The notes: generated by a model from the letters alone, not told the origin. DNA of 64,000 bases from Tricholoma matsutake (GCA_026075535.2 AP026543.1:1-64000); one strand, 5' to 3'. Counted from the first letter of the stretch, positions 10,801-23,540 are shown. Numbers and translations: made by a program.

Positions 10801-12369
10801 TTAACCTTCATCTTCATCAAAGAGGGGTGGAGCATTTCCACTCCATATTGATGCTGTGCTATAGTCATCAAAGTCACCCAAGTTAATCTCTTTATCAAGA
10901 CTATCTGATGAAGATGATGATGACTCCTCAGCTTCTGCTAATGGAAGGGGATGGGGGAGGTGAAGTGTTGTTATTTTGGAATGTGGATGGACAGTCCTGT
11001 CTTGCTGATAAGTGCCTTTGGTATCTGTAGGCAAATGTGCAGAGGTAGTGTCAAGTTGACACATCTTGCTTCCTGACCTCTGATTCAAAAGATGAGGCTA
11101 AGATTCCTAACCCACTGAAAGTGGGAAGGCAGGATACACATTTCATCAATGAATATTTCAGGCAGCTGCATGTGATCCTTGTTGCCTTGGGATATTTTGT
11201 TCCAAAGAGTGAAGCATGAATGAGCAGCACTGAGAGCTGTATAAAACATTTGCTCCCTTAGTTTATGATCACATGCAAGATTTGAGCCTTGGGCTGTGAA
11301 ATGAAACATCCTTCCAACACCATTGCCCCTCTTGTAGAAGCTTAGAAAATGCTGCAATACCAGGGCCTGAGTGGGAATTTTGCTAGAGAAACATAGTTAA
11401 TTGGGTTTTACAGTAAAATAATGTAAAGTAATACCAGAATCCAGTTTGCTTCATATACAACTGCCATGTTTCAAGCCTCTTTCATCTCAGATGCTGGCCA
11501 ACTGAATGCCTTCCCAATTCTTTCCCAGAGTATAGGACCATCCCAGGACTCCCACTCTGCATGACTAGCCACAGGTTCCAATGTTGGACAGCCAAGATGT
11601 CCTAATATTAGGACCTTGCTTTCTGAAAAATTAAACAAGGCCAGAAAATATGTGTTTTGTTGGAAGGCAACGAAGAAAATGACTGGAACATAGTTAATGG
11701 GTTGAGTGGAGAGGTCAAGACATTTCTGGACAAGAGCATGGTCATGACTAGGGTCTCCAGTAAGGTTTTGTATTGTTGAGGTGTTGAGATAATAAAAGCT
11801 AGCAGAGTCATCAGAATGCTGGCTTTGATATGATTCCCAGCTCAGAAAGAAGTCCAGGACAGATAGTTTTATTAAATCTCCAGGTTTCAGTATTTGTAGA
11901 TCTGGATAGGCAGCTACCCAAAGAGTTGAATTGGCAAGGTGGATTGCTAGAGAATAAATAAATGAGGGCTGAATTGAATACATTGGCAATATCCATCTTG
12001 AACATACCGACAGTTTGTCTGAGCTGTGTTATCTCATTAGATGTATCACTTTCTGACTGAGATTTTGGAGCAGGGTTAAGTGGACTGAATGTGGAACCTG
12101 GGTGATAGTCTTTATCACATTTGTTACTAGCTTGAAGCCTCCCATTTTTGACCCAGATGATTAGAATTATTGTCAGATGAGGACCAGGATGGACAAGGGC
12201 TCCAATCTCATGTAGACCAAGAAGGGCATGGACTCCAAGCATTAAGAGCCTGTATTCCTTCATCAGAATCTGTGAGGTTGGACCAGCTTTTGGGATTTTC
12301 TAATTCAGAGGAGGATGAGTCCACTGTATCAGACCATGCTATGCATTGTGAACCCCAAGAATTAGGCAT
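10801..12369 (-). pseudogene. TE-associated protein, N-terminal acidic region
   Basis: Reads from ATG at 12369 (MPNSWGSQC), through a Ser/Asp-rich region with repeated WSPCPSWS, to a TGA at 12208-12210 and on in the same frame. Downstream segments include a 172-codon open stretch (11989-11471) with alternating hydrophobic strands (YVPVIFFVAF, YFLALFNF, KVLILGHLG). The strand order is loosely like a Ulp1-type cysteine protease, but a catalytic His-Trp pair is not visible. The last segment is very acidic (SSSSSSDSLDKE...PPLFDEDEG) and ends at 10801. A GT donor at that end and an AG acceptor at 10720 would join it to the next gene as an 80-nt intron, so both may be one large gene. Exon boundaries are not resolved. 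Confidence 0.4.
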
Positions 12370-12450
12370 GTTCGAACAAGATGGAGAAAATGTAAAGCAG
12401 AAATAAATTATTGCATGTGAAAAACTATCACATGGGGAATAAACTATGTA

Positions 12451-13255
12451 GCCATAAATAAAAATAAAAATATATAATTCATGCATGTGACTGTTCAGAA
12501 CCATCACATGTGCAATAATTCATGCACATGATTGTTCAGAACCGTTACATGTGTAATAATTCATGCACATGATTGTTCAGAACTGTCACATGTGTAATAA
12601 TTCATGCATGTGATTGTTCAGAACAGTCACATGCACATATAGCAATAAAGAACACAGGCCTTTGCAACAAACTCAAACAAGTAAAGGGTGGGAAATAATT
12701 ATGTATAAAAATAATTCATGCATGTGACAGTTCGGAACTATCATGTGCAGGACTTGACATTAAATATATGTAGCCATAAATAAAAATGAAAATATATAAT
12801 TCATGCATGTGACTGTTCAGAACCATCACATGGGTAATAATTTATGCACATGATTGTTCAGAACTGTCACATGTGTAATAATTCATGCACATGATTGTTC
12901 AGAACAGTCACATGCACATATGGCAATAAAGAGTCACTGGGTGCAAGGCACAATACTGCCTGAGAAGTACTGTGAAAGTATCCTGACAGTATTCCTAATA
13001 TTGTCAACATACTTCACTAGAGGTATTTTGACAGTATTGTACTATATTTTGATAGTACTGAAGGTACTGAAGTAGTATTCTAGATTGGTATGCATACTTG
13101 CAAAATATCCCTCGGTGAGCATGGTGGCAGTATTAGGAGTACTTCCAGAATACTGACATCATACCTTCTCAGAAGTATCTCGCTGTGCAGCCAGTGAGTA
13201 CAGGCCTTTGTAATGGACTCTAACAAGTAAAAGGTGGGAAATAATTATGTTCCCA
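12451..13255. repeat. 41-bp repeats in two duplicated blocks
   Basis: The unit AATAATTCATGCACATGATT plus GTTCAGAACTGTCACATGTGT (41 bp) is repeated three to four times at 12475-12640 and again at 12795-12925. Both blocks share flanks (GTAGCCATAAATAAAAAT before; GCAATAAAGA, CAGGCCTTTG and GTGGGAAATAATTATG after), so the whole segment is a tandem duplication. The second copy was then split by a MITE. Confidence 0.8.
12935..13196. mobile_element. CACTA-like MITE, 262 bp, 3-bp TSD AGT
   Basis: Ends are CACTGGGTGCA and TGCAGCCAGTG, and AGT flanks both sides (12932-12934, 13197-13199). The interior is rich in AGTATT/AATACT and CAGTATT motifs. The duplicated block just upstream carries the unfilled site (GCAATAAAGA then CACAGG versus GCAATAAAGAGT then ACAGG). 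CACTR ends with a 3-bp duplication fit the CACTA superfamily. Confidence 0.88.
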
Positions 13256-13789
13256 ATGTCTGTGGGGTTGAAGGATTCAGAAACAGTCAAAATCGAGAAT
13301 TTTGAATGTGTACACAACAAGTTACAACTTCTAACTCTCATACTTGTATGATCACCTGCTTTCACACTTATGTAAATTACTAAAAATCACCAAAACTGTC
13401 AGAGGACTTACTATGTTATATTTATGGATGGACCATGTCAAGAAACCGATTTTTTTAACATCTCATTGTTGCAATAACTCTCAAACTCAGTATTTTCAGT
13501 ATTTTCTCCATATCTCAAAAACTCATCCACCAAAATTCATGATTTTGGGATCAATATGATCCTATTCATGTCCTCTATGTATCTTGAATATCATTTGGAA
13601 TTTATTTTGATGGTCAAAATTGGCCATTTGACCAACTGGTGTACTATGATCCTGGCACCCCCTTCATTTGGCCCAAGGAATGGAAAATGTATTTCGGTCA
13701 ACTGTTGACCTGATGGTAAAGTTAACCCTTGGTAAACCAGAGATGCAAGCACTGACATAAACCTTGCTCCTCCAGTAACTATTTGACAA

Positions 13790-14508
13790 TAGGGTTGTTC
13801 ACAGTTGGCATTTTTGGCCCATTTTTCATTCATTCTTTGTTCATAGTGATGTGCAAGGCTCGGCCCAAAGCCATCAAGCCATGGCTGCCAAGCCCTAGAA
13901 GCCTGAGCTGAGCCAAGCCTTGGAGTGGGCTTGGTAGGGCTCAAGGCTCGGCTCAAGGTTTCTGAAGCCTGGGCTGAGCCCTTAAGCCCTGGCTTTGTGG
14001 CTGTGAATTCACCAGTGCATAATTGTGCAGGGCTGCTAACCATACCATATGGGATACAGTATCATCTATGGGTGTACTCTGTACCCATACCATATGCGTG
14101 ATGCAGAGGCTGCAAGGGTACAGCCCTGCACATCACTATTTGTTCATTTTCAATACCATTTTGATCCCATTTTTCCAAAAAAATGAAACTGAGAATGAAA
14201 GCAAAATGACAAGGAAAATGAACCATTTTGATACAATGGAACCATACCCTTGCTCTTGCAAAAAGTGATCTGAAAAATGATCATTTTTTGGGTTTTTGGC
14301 ACTGTGCCTGACAAGTAAAATGCATTTTTACATCATTTTTCTGGACTTTGGTTTCCAGGGTGTTTACGGTAACCATTTTTCCCATCATTTTTAGTTCCAT
14401 TTTCTATTCCCTTTTGTTTGTTCCTCTGCCATATGTACAAAATGAGTGAAGAATGAAGTTGGAAATGAGTTGGAAAATGGCCCAAAAATGCCACCATGAA
14501 CAACCCTA
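13790..14508. mobile_element. MITE with TAGGGTTGTTCA ends, host of a nested MITE
   Basis: Left end TAGGGTTGTTCACAG, right end GAACAACCCTA, followed inward by inverted copies of GGCATTTTTGGCCCATTTT. Flanking 8-mers do not match, so the target duplication has decayed or is absent. It is about 420 bp without the nested insert. Confidence 0.75.
13844..14138. mobile_element. hAT-type MITE nested in another MITE, TSD TTTGTTCA
   Basis: Ends are TAGTGATGTGCAAGGCT and AGCCCTGCACATCACTA. TTTGTTCA stands on both sides (13836-13843, 14139-14146). The interior repeats GGCTCGGC/AAGCC-type blocks. Confidence 0.9.
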
Positions 14509-15932
14509 ATATTTGTTTTTTACAGGCAGACATAATTCCAGGTAAAGAGAGACCATTGCTGGAGCAAGGTGACAAACGTCAACAACACATTCGTCTACAA
14601 GTTGTTGATCTCAGTACAGCTGGCCAGGAATGCGGGGAGACGGTACTAGACCTTGGGATGGAGAGAGGTGGTCAGACACCCAACCTTCTGGACAGTTGCT
14701 GCTCAATTTGCGCGAGAGCCCTGCTGGGGAGGTTGTTTGGGCAAAGTAAGATTCTGTTCATGATAGGTGGGTTTTCATTGATCGAAACCTTCCATCATGT
14801 TTTTTTTCCCTTATATGTTGAATGCAGCTCAGACGAGACAAAGGAGCAACATCTCCTATTCATGGGGTACACATCTGCATTCCAGATATGGGATTGCACT
14901 TTGAGGCTGTGCAGGGGGAGTCTATAGAGTGGTGCAGACATGTCCTCCATGCTGCCATTATGCCCAAACCATGTAGAAATGCAGCAAATGATCCTCTTTG
15001 AGGCAATAGGCCTCTTATTGGTATTCTGTAAGTCTTTGTTTTGATCAAGTTTTGATTGTGAGATTCTCATCCACGTTCACATTTGAGAACAAGATCAGAG
15101 CTTGCAGATTGTGATTCGTGAAGGATGGAACAGCAGGCTGCAGCCCATAAGGAACATCAGCGTGTTGATCAGCTCTGTGTGGCCTGGAGGGATGGAGGTG
15201 GAGGCGAGATGATGACACTATGAGGGGGGATGATAGAGTGATGCATGAGAGGAGCTTGCCATGTACGCAGATGGCCTCGTTAGATCCAAGGGATAGCATT
15301 AGCGAGGGAGGCAGCCGATGGAAGAGTCACAAGTATAGAACAGGAGTTCATGCGATTAATGAGATCCTGCTGGTTTTTTTTGTGCATGCGGGTGTGAAGT
15401 GGGATTCAAGGCACTTGACTTGATCTCACGTGAAGAAGCATTCCGGGTGTATATTGAAGGAGTGAGGGATGCAGAGGGGCCATTGATGAATTGCAGGTGG
15501 TGAGGTGGGGTGCTTGAGGGTGGAATGGAAGCAGGGAAGAATCTCTATCTTACTCTGCACCAGCTCTTTGTGAACACCATGCAAGGCGATACAGCATGCC
15601 AGCAGTCAACGCGTCAATGTAGAGGATGTATCAAATTTTGAAGAATGGGCAAGTTCCTTGGTGATCTCATCTTCAAAAGTTCACGTGCTCACGACTCAGA
15701 CTAAGAGCTCAGAATTCTGTGTGAGTAGATGAGTAAAGAGTTACAACTCAAACATGAAAGGATTTGGTGGAATGAGGAGCTGTATTTTATAATGATAGTA
15801 ACTGAGACAACAGGAGGGGTAAAAATTACATTGGCAAGTAAAAGCAGGTAGCATCAACCCTCACTCTTCTCCCTATGTAATGCAAATCAGAGGGGCTTAG
15901 TCTTCACAAAGTAAAGAACGTACGATAGCACA
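14509..15932. other. Possible decayed gene pieces, nothing recognised
   Basis: An open stretch of about 140 codons (14496-14927, plus) with a possible acceptor at about 14525 contains a Cys pair region (LLDSCCSICARALL). 15050-15930 has no convincing gene. I cannot assign a product. Confidence 0.3.
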
Positions 15933-16606
15933 TCACCGGCGCTTGTAAAACCATCCCAGGGGGTTGCCCATGTCAATAGCATCATAAAGCAATTTGATGA
16001 GTTTGACATCCTGGGTGGTCTCCATGTCTTTAGCATTGATGTTGGTTCCTACAATGATACACATCCATTGCAAGTAGGTCACCATTGGATTATGAATAAG
16101 TGTCAAGCAATGGTGATTATGAGGTAGCCTCGAGCAGATGGCCTTCAAAGCAGCATCATACCCACAGTTTTTTGCATTGTTCATTGTCAGTACCTACAGT
16201 CATCATCGTTCTGAGAATATATGAACTCTTAGCCAATTCTCAGCTGCTTACTTAAGGTCACTACCCACACCTTCTCTATCTCGCCTCGCACCAGCCTGGC
16301 CCTGCTCCCAATTCCCAAATCCCATATCTGTTCTGAGTCTGTGGGCCCCCACCTCCCTAACAGCTCCTGCAAAATAACCCACTCCTCATACATCTCCCTT
16401 CACTTTGGCATCGAGTCCCAGTGCTCATGGGTCTCCTGCTGCACCTCAAATGATATAGCCACCCACCTCGCCATACCCTGCCACCAATAAACCCAGAATT
16501 CCAGTGGCAAACCCAATCTCACCCCACACCTGTGACCACACCTTGGCTGGATCGTGCTCTTCATTTTCATCTCGCCTCTTCCAGCTTGATACTCACGTAC
16601 CCACAC
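15933..16606 (-). pseudogene. C-terminal fragment of unknown TE-associated gene
   Basis: Coherent minus-strand coding composition runs from about 16606: GVRLGLPLEFWVYWWQGMAR, then VQQETHEHWDSMPK, then TGA (16400-16402), then continuing in frame REMYEEWVILQELLGRWGP to a TAA. A second open piece (16184-15933) reads KNCGYDAALKAICSRLP and ends GNPLGWFYKRR. The TGA lies where a basic residue would be expected. Confidence 0.35.
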
Positions 16607-16892
16607 TTTCTAAATCTCACAATTTAGCCTCTTTTTTTTTTGGGCACGTTGGTAGGATCACTCCCCCACTCCCCCAAACACCACACCCAATCCCACCCAC
16701 CCCCTCTCATTCCAGGCTGGCCATACCACCAATCTTGATATATGCACATCGTGCATAGCATTGAAGGGAGGGCAGGTCCTGGAGTGCACTCATGAGCAGC
16801 TCAATCAGGGATGGAGGCGAGGGATGGGGTGTGGAGTGTGGGTAATTCTCAAATGTGGTGGTATCCGCTGCGGTCTCCTCAGGCCCGCACTA

Positions 16893-17121
16893 TAGCCGTG
16901 GCAGTAGTGCCCATAGCAGAGTCCATAGCAGAGCCATGCCAGAGTCTGGCATTCCCCTTAGTGGTCACGTGACCTCATAGATAGACACGCGCATGTGGTA
17001 GACAGAGAATCATCTTTGCTTGTCCACATCCTTTCCAACTCGCATCTAGTAGTAGACGTGAGCCCTGTCCAAACCATCTCATCTAGTAGTAGATGAGACC
17101 CTGAGAGCCCACACGACTCCA
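16893..17121 (+). repeat. 5' LTR of gypsy element 1, truncated
   Basis: 229 bp collinear with 23714-23942 without indels. I count about 17 differences; nearly all are C/T or G/A at a CpG position. Upstream sequence (before TAGCCGTGGC) no longer matches the other LTR. Confidence 0.9.
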
Positions 17122-17230
17122 TCTGGTGACAACTGGGAATTTGAACTCGACGCACACAGCCGACCACTTTCATTTCCACAAGTTGCTCCTTCTCATCTCA
17201 TTTATCTCAGTTACCATCCTTTTCAGCTCA

Positions 17231-18835
17231 ATGTCGCCCTCTGATTGCTTGCCCACATTTGTTATTGTCTACATCCGTGACACCCAATCACGTCCCTGCA
17301 ACATGCACCTGTCTATGCACCTTGTGTTGTGCATCCTGCTCTGCCTCATGGTGAGCCTTGCATCCGCAACACTGGCGAAACCTGTACGACGCGACCCTAG
17401 AGGCAGATTTCTGCCTGCCACTTTGATGACTGCACTGAGTGAAGCACCATCCCTAACTACCTCGTACATATTCCCATTGTTACCCAACCTCGCAACCAGC
17501 CCAACTCCCACCTTCGAGTATATACTACCACCTGTACCCCCGTCTACACCTCAGCTCTCTACAACCCCACCCGACGACGACGACTTCATGCCCGAGAATG
17601 TCAAACCATTCTGGGGCAACGATGAACATCCAGAGGAGAGCCCTCAGGACTTCCTAAAAGCGATGCAACACTGGGGCCTCAACAAAACCAACGCCACAGA
17701 CACACAGAAGCTGGAGAACTTTGGGCTCAACCTGAAATCGAACGCTGCAGCAGAACAATGGTTCGACAACCTACCTACCACCAACATCGACACTTGGGAC
17801 CACCTCGTCAGTGCATTCAAGAGGAAGTGGCCGAGCAAAGCGCCCACCGTGAAGACCGTCAAGGAGAAGCAGGCAGTGCTAGAGCAAACCACAATTAGTG
17901 AAGAAGAGGTGGGGAAACGAGTGGTGATGAACGGAGTAGAAGAACTCGTGCACGTCGTATGGGCTGACAAGATAGAGTGTCTCACAGCTGCAATCCCAGA
18001 TGCCAATAGTTTGTTGGTCAATTCCATTCGCAGATCAATGCCAAAGGTCCTACAGAAAATAATGGGATCAGGGCACACCACCTGGGCATCATTCTGCAAT
18101 ACTGTACATGCAGCTACAGTCACCCAGATCGCCGAGGCAAAAGAGGAAGAGAAGGAAGCACGGGAGTTATGAGAGCAGGTAAAGAAGTTACAGGAACTAC
18201 ACGAGACGTCTGCATGAGATGTCAGGAACACACTCCAACAGCTCACCCTCAACGCACCACCCCCCGTTCCCCAATTCCCAATGCTCCAAACACAACCACC
18301 CAGCACCCCAAACTATTCCCCTGCACCAATGCTCAATGCGAACAACCAGGCCCCACGCACCACCTACCAAACACCAAACCAACCAACATACCAGCAGAAC
18401 AGAACCCCTGCCAAGTGCATGAACGATGTCATAAGGCTCGCACTCCCCATCCACCCAAACACCCCAGCCGGCTGGCCTTTGTACGAGGCCCAGATCACGA
18501 AGTGGCACACTGAATATGCCGGACAGCAAGCGAGCAAGACACATCCATACCCACTCTCATCCGGAACCATGCCTGTCGCGTCAGGAGAGTGCTGGAGGTG
18601 TGGCTTGCCAGGACACATGGGCCCCAGCTGTGACAGCTCCACGCCAGTCCCAAGATCTGAAAGTTGCTGGAGATCCATCGCTGCATCTATCAAATGCAGC
18701 TGCCCACCAAATGTAACAAGAAACGTCAACCTCATCAACGAGATCAGTCCATGGGCATCAAGGGAAGAGTACGACCAGCAAGTGATCGCCAACTACTTAG
18801 CAAGTCAGGGAAAAGGACTGGGGTCATCAGCATAG
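17231..18835 (+). pseudogene. gag: Gag polyprotein of gypsy element 1
   Basis: Structural capsid/nucleocapsid protein. First in-frame ATG after the LTR is 17231 (MSPSDCLPTF). A hydrophobic stretch near residues 25-45 resembles a signal or membrane segment, unusual for Gag. The capsid-like region follows (FWGNDEHPEESPQDFLKAMQ ... WDHLVSAFKRKW). TGA at 18170-18172 and 18215-18217 interrupt the same frame, which then continues through a Pro/Gln-rich linker to a zinc knuckle CWRCGLPGHMGPSC (CX2CX4HX4C) and ends at 18835. Both stops sit in a basic/acidic helix where Arg is likely (EARELxEQV and ETSAxDVRN). Confidence 0.8.
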
Positions 18836-19049
18836 AACAAGAGGTCCCGCTGATGACCCAAGGAAACGAGCATGATAGCAGAGGAACGGTCCTTGGGTGT
18901 GAGAAGGCGTCATCCAAGGACAATGAAATGCCATTGAGCGCAAGGTTTACTGTAGAGAAGGAAGGCAAACTCTTACTTACAGATGCGAATAGTAAACCAG
19001 ACACCACCATGTACACCGCCCAAGCAGAATCTCATATTGTTGATCTGTA

Positions 19050-22000
19050 TTGCATGGAGAGCAACGACAACAAAACAAGAACACACTGTTCCAATACATG
19101 GTAAAATTACATCAACCACGAGGAGAAATCGTGAGGCTAAATAGCACATTCGATGATGGAGCAATGGTGAACGCCGTTGATCTCCGGACATTCCAAACTG
19201 TCAAGCACCACCTCGAAACACTGAGGAAGTCAAATCGTATCATGCATATGGTGGATGGTAGGCTGGTACCATCTGCTGGAACATGGACAGGAAGTGTCAC
19301 AGCAGCAGACATCTCGCATCAAGGTACCTTTGAAGTCTTCAATAGCAATGGGGCTTGGTCAGTGCTGTTTGGGAAACCCCTCCTGAAGAAGTTCAAAGCG
19401 GTGCACGATTATGACCTGGACATCATAAGGATCCCCAAGGATGGCAACTGGGTCATGCTACAGAACCAGCACAAGTCGGAAGGAAGAACCCAGTCACTGT
19501 TTCCAGCGAACGGTAATTCCGGTAATAACCAGGGCATAACTCCAAGGGGGATCTCTGCGCATCCCCCCCAAGAACACGAGAGTTATCAAGAAACCAGAAC
19601 CGAGGATGCAGAGGCACAGGACAGGCACATGCACCAGAATCTCACAACACCACAAACTCAACACCCACTCATGCAGGATGGAAACAAGAGACATACAAAA
19701 GTGGAATGTGCCCAGTGGCAAGTAGCCAACGGCTTGCATGAAAGGAGGTCTCGGGCAGAATGCACATCAGCAAAGCGCAAGAGATTAGGGAAATCACTAC
19801 AGAAAGATAAATGACTAACTGCCCAGCTTTCATCCTCCACCGAAATACCTCTTACTAATAATATACCCAACAGCCCAGACCCCAAACCAAGCGAAGGCAA
19901 CATATGGAACATCGGCTCAGAAGAACATGACATCAATACTGGCACAGAGCAAAAAATACTTGCCGGGGACCGAGACAAAGCGGTGTTCACCCAGTCATCA
20001 GATCCATTTAAAGTTGAGCGTGTGAACGCAGTGCTCTCAGAACTAACTATAGGTGATAATTTAACTGAAAAACACCGCATAAGCATCGATAACCTACTCC
20101 GCGAGTTCGCTGACTGCTTTGCACTATCCATGAGCGAGGTAATGGTAGTAGCAGGAGCCACACACAAACTACACATACCCAATGGCACAACATTTAAAAA
20201 GAAGGTAAATCAACGTCCTCTCAGTGGCCCTCAAAAGGAATACTTCAATGGTGTGCTCGACAAAATGCTAGAGGCAGGTATAATTGACCCAATCAGCCAC
20301 AGTGCAGTCAAGTGTTGCAGTGCAACTACCTTGGCAAAGAAAGCACATGAAGGCATAGGTCTAAACTTAGAAGAACTGCAACACCAGGTCAATGATGAAT
20401 GCATCACCGCCGGAATACCTTCAGCCTTCAAAAACTCCCACCGAGAAATTCTGAATGGCCAGACATGGTACCAGAAGAAACACAAACTAAGTGGCAAGTG
20501 TGCCAGGACTTTGCCGAACTGAACAAAGTAACACAGGTACCACCTATGCCCCAAGGAGACATACGGGCCAGGCAACAGCGCCTGAGTGGCCACCAATGGG
20601 TAAATACATTCGACTTTGCAGCAGGATTCTACGCTTGCAAAATCAGCCCAGAGGACCAACCATACGTATGCTTCTATGTGGAAGGAAGGGGGTACTTCTG
20701 TTACAAGCGCATGCCCTTCGGATTAACAGGTGCACCCTCTACCTTTGCAGAAATGACAGCTCAAGCACTTGGCGACCTCATAGGTATACTTTTTGAACTG
20801 TTTGTAGACGATGGTGGAATGGCCGGAGATGATTTTGAAGAAACATTGGCCAACATTTGAACATTGCTAACCAAGGTAAGAGAAAAAGGGCTCTCTCTAT
20901 CAGCTGCCAAATCAAAGGCTATGCAGCCTTGGCCCAACCCCTCACCGACCTAGCCAGAGGCCTCAACCTTCCAAAGGGAAAGGGTAAAGCAGCATATTGA
21001 CGCGCCATGAAAGGGCACTTGCTGGCAGGCCTATGGAAGGAAGAACATGAAAAAGCCTTCCTGGGACTGAAAATTGCCTTAACCAATGAACCAGTTTTGA
21101 AAGGACCAAAATTCGATGGAACACCTTTCATTGTTACCATGGATGGTTGCAAATATGGTTTTGCAGGCATGCTGTCACAAAGACATACTATGGTCTCACC
21201 AAATGGAAAGGACATCACACATATACATCCAGTCGCATTTGGCAGTAAACAAACATCTGAGACAGAAGAGAAGTACAAACCATACTTACTAGAATTTGCT
21301 GCACTGAAGTTCTCTTTAGACAAATTCTCCGACCTTATATGGGGCTACCCAGTGGAACTAGAAACAGACTGTCAGGCACTCAGAGACCACCTGCTAAATG
21401 ACAAACTCAACTCCACCCATGCTCATTGGAGGGACGGCGTGTTAGCCCACCAAATCATGGACGTACGACACCAACCTGGCCGCCTAAACCCCGTAGCAGA
21501 TGGTATCAGCAGGAAATATGTGAATCTACCCAAGGAAGAAAATGATGGTCACACATGGACAGTAAGTGAAGATTGGGAAGCACGAACGGGCATTCAGAAC
21601 GACATATTCCAAATTGAGTCACCACTCATTTATGATGCTCTCACAACCCAGTTCGCTAATGAAAAAGTATTCCTAAATGTTATAGAGGCACTGGCTGAAC
21701 TAGATCATGGGAGGAGTATTAAGGAATGGAAGAAAGCTAAGCACCGGGCAGAAGGGTACGTAATCCAAGATGGTAAGCTTTGGAGGATTGGCAACACCAA
21801 ATCTACATGGGCAAAACCACGAGTAGAATGTGTACCACAATCGGAGGCAGTCACACTAGCATGGGAGGTACACCGGAGCCAAGGACATTTCCACCGAGAT
21901 AATGTGAAGATCACACTAATGGACAAGATAGCCAGCCCACATCTAGACCAATCCATCACCAAGGCGATCATGGATTGTGGTAAGTGCAAAGGACATGGTC

Positions 22001-22787
22001 CAAAACACTTACATTCACTACTAGAGCCCATAATGCGGTGACACCCATTTGAACTGCTTGTGGGAGACACACTGTCAATGCTGAAAGGAAAAGGGGGTTT
22101 CACAAAAATTGCATTATATGCAGACGTCTACTCGCAACATGTTTGGGCAGATAAACTCAAGACGGCTGCAACAGCTGCAACCACATGCAGAACATTCAAC
22201 AACATTTGTACCACGTTCACAGCACCTGAAGCCCTCATGGTTGACGGAGGACCTGAGTTTGACAACAATGCTGTTCATGAAGCATGCACCACACGTAAGG
22301 TTGAGTTGCAGATCGTCCCAGGATATTCCCCCTGGATCAATGGCCTCATAGAAGGGATGAACGCAAAATTGTTGGGGAGATTGAAGAGGCTATGCTCACC
22401 CGATCTAGGGGAAGATGAATGCAATGCAAAGGACCTACCAGCTTCATGGCCTGACCACCTTGAGGAAGCCATTGAATCCCTTAATAATTGCATACTGCCA
22501 AATCTCAAATTCTCACCAAATGAACTTCTTCTAGGCATCGTGATCAACACAAAGCACACTCCAGTGGACTGAGCAGAACAGGAAGTGTCAACTGGTGAAG
22601 TGGGGGTCCAGATGGCATACATGGAACAGCAGCGATTAGATGGGTACGAGCACATATTATCTCATGCCCATAAACAGAAGCAGGCGTTCGACAGGAGACT
22701 ATTAGCCCCGCTCCAAGAGAGGTCATATTCAAAGCAGGACAACTTGTACAGGTATACAGGAGTGACCTGGACTTCATATTTAAGGTA
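19050..22787 (+). pseudogene. pol: Protease-RT-RNase H-integrase of gypsy element 1
   Basis: Aspartic protease motif FDDGAMVNAVD at about 19150 (DDGA rather than DSGA, seen in one mushroom gypsy clade). The RT N-terminus is in frame 19983-20522, then shifts frame; the RT core 20399-20860 shows CYKRMPFGLTGAPSTF-type sequence and the catalytic FVDDGG. The thumb/connection is missing: AAKSK joins directly to GYAALAQPLTDLARG near 20928, a loss of roughly 50 codons. RNase H starts at 21007 (TMDGCKYGFAGMLSQ); a TGA at 20998-21000 precedes it. The integrase zinc region and core follow (22060-22572, MVDGGPEFDNN), separated by TGA at 22039-22041, and TGA at 22570-22572 precedes the C-terminal part. 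Dead by several independent lesions. Confidence 0.85.
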
Positions 22788-23216
22788 GAAAGGAAGATGG
22801 AGCCTAGGTGGTCAGCACCATGCTGAGTAACAAGCAGGGACCGCAATTCTTACAAGTTGGAGACTCTCGAAGGATTACCTATTAGCAACAGGTTCTCCTC
22901 CAGGCGACTACGAAGGTTCATTCCACATAGCGGCACAGTGCTACATGAAGTTCAAGCAGAGATTGAAAAGCTGCGGAGTAAGCAGGAAGCCAAAGACGAC
23001 ATTGTGCAAGGGGTAGAAGGAAGACAGGTGATTGATGATGATAGCAAGACAGATTGGGAGGATATAGAGCATGGAGCAGAGCACAAACCATCAACCCTGA
23101 GCTGAGTTCAGCAATGGCCCTGGCTGCTGACTAACACCGATCATTTTAAGCCCGACTCCCTATATATTAGAGGCCCTAGATCACTTCAACCACCTCGCCA
23201 ACCCACACTCAGTCTA

Positions 23217-23540
23217 ATGAATGCGAGAGCCTTGAATAACGGATGGTTTTCCGGATATACCCTATTCTTCATTGTCATGGTGTTCCTCAGCCCTTTCATC
23301 CTAACATCAAAACAACTACAACCGGACCCTGAATACGACGATATTGAACTGGGGGAGTTACCCAGTTTTGTCAACCCAGAGCTAGTTCAAGAATGACTTG
23401 CTATCCCAATACCACCCGACATTGACTTCCTGCCGGCTGCTCATTTACAGCCTTCACAAGATGCACACCCAGTAACCCTGACCGATCCAAGAGCCGACTA
23501 TGATAATGGACAAGGTCCCAGAAGGTACCTGTGGCCCTAA
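23217..23540 (+). CDS. Small membrane-type ORF downstream of pol
   Basis: A 107-codon frame lying between integrase and the 3' LTR. Residues about 9-29 form one hydrophobic segment (GWFSGYTLFFIVMVFLSPFI), followed by a short acidic/proline tail (PEYDDIELGELP). One TGA at 23394-23396 splits the frame. The position is where env genes lie in some LTR elements, but there is no envelope feature such as a furin site or a second hydrophobic domain. I do not recognise a family. Confidence 0.45.

Noticed and set aside
11471..11989. Assignment as a Ulp1 (C48) protease
   Set aside because: The strand order is suggestive, but the expected His-Trp and downstream Asp/Cys residues are not visible.
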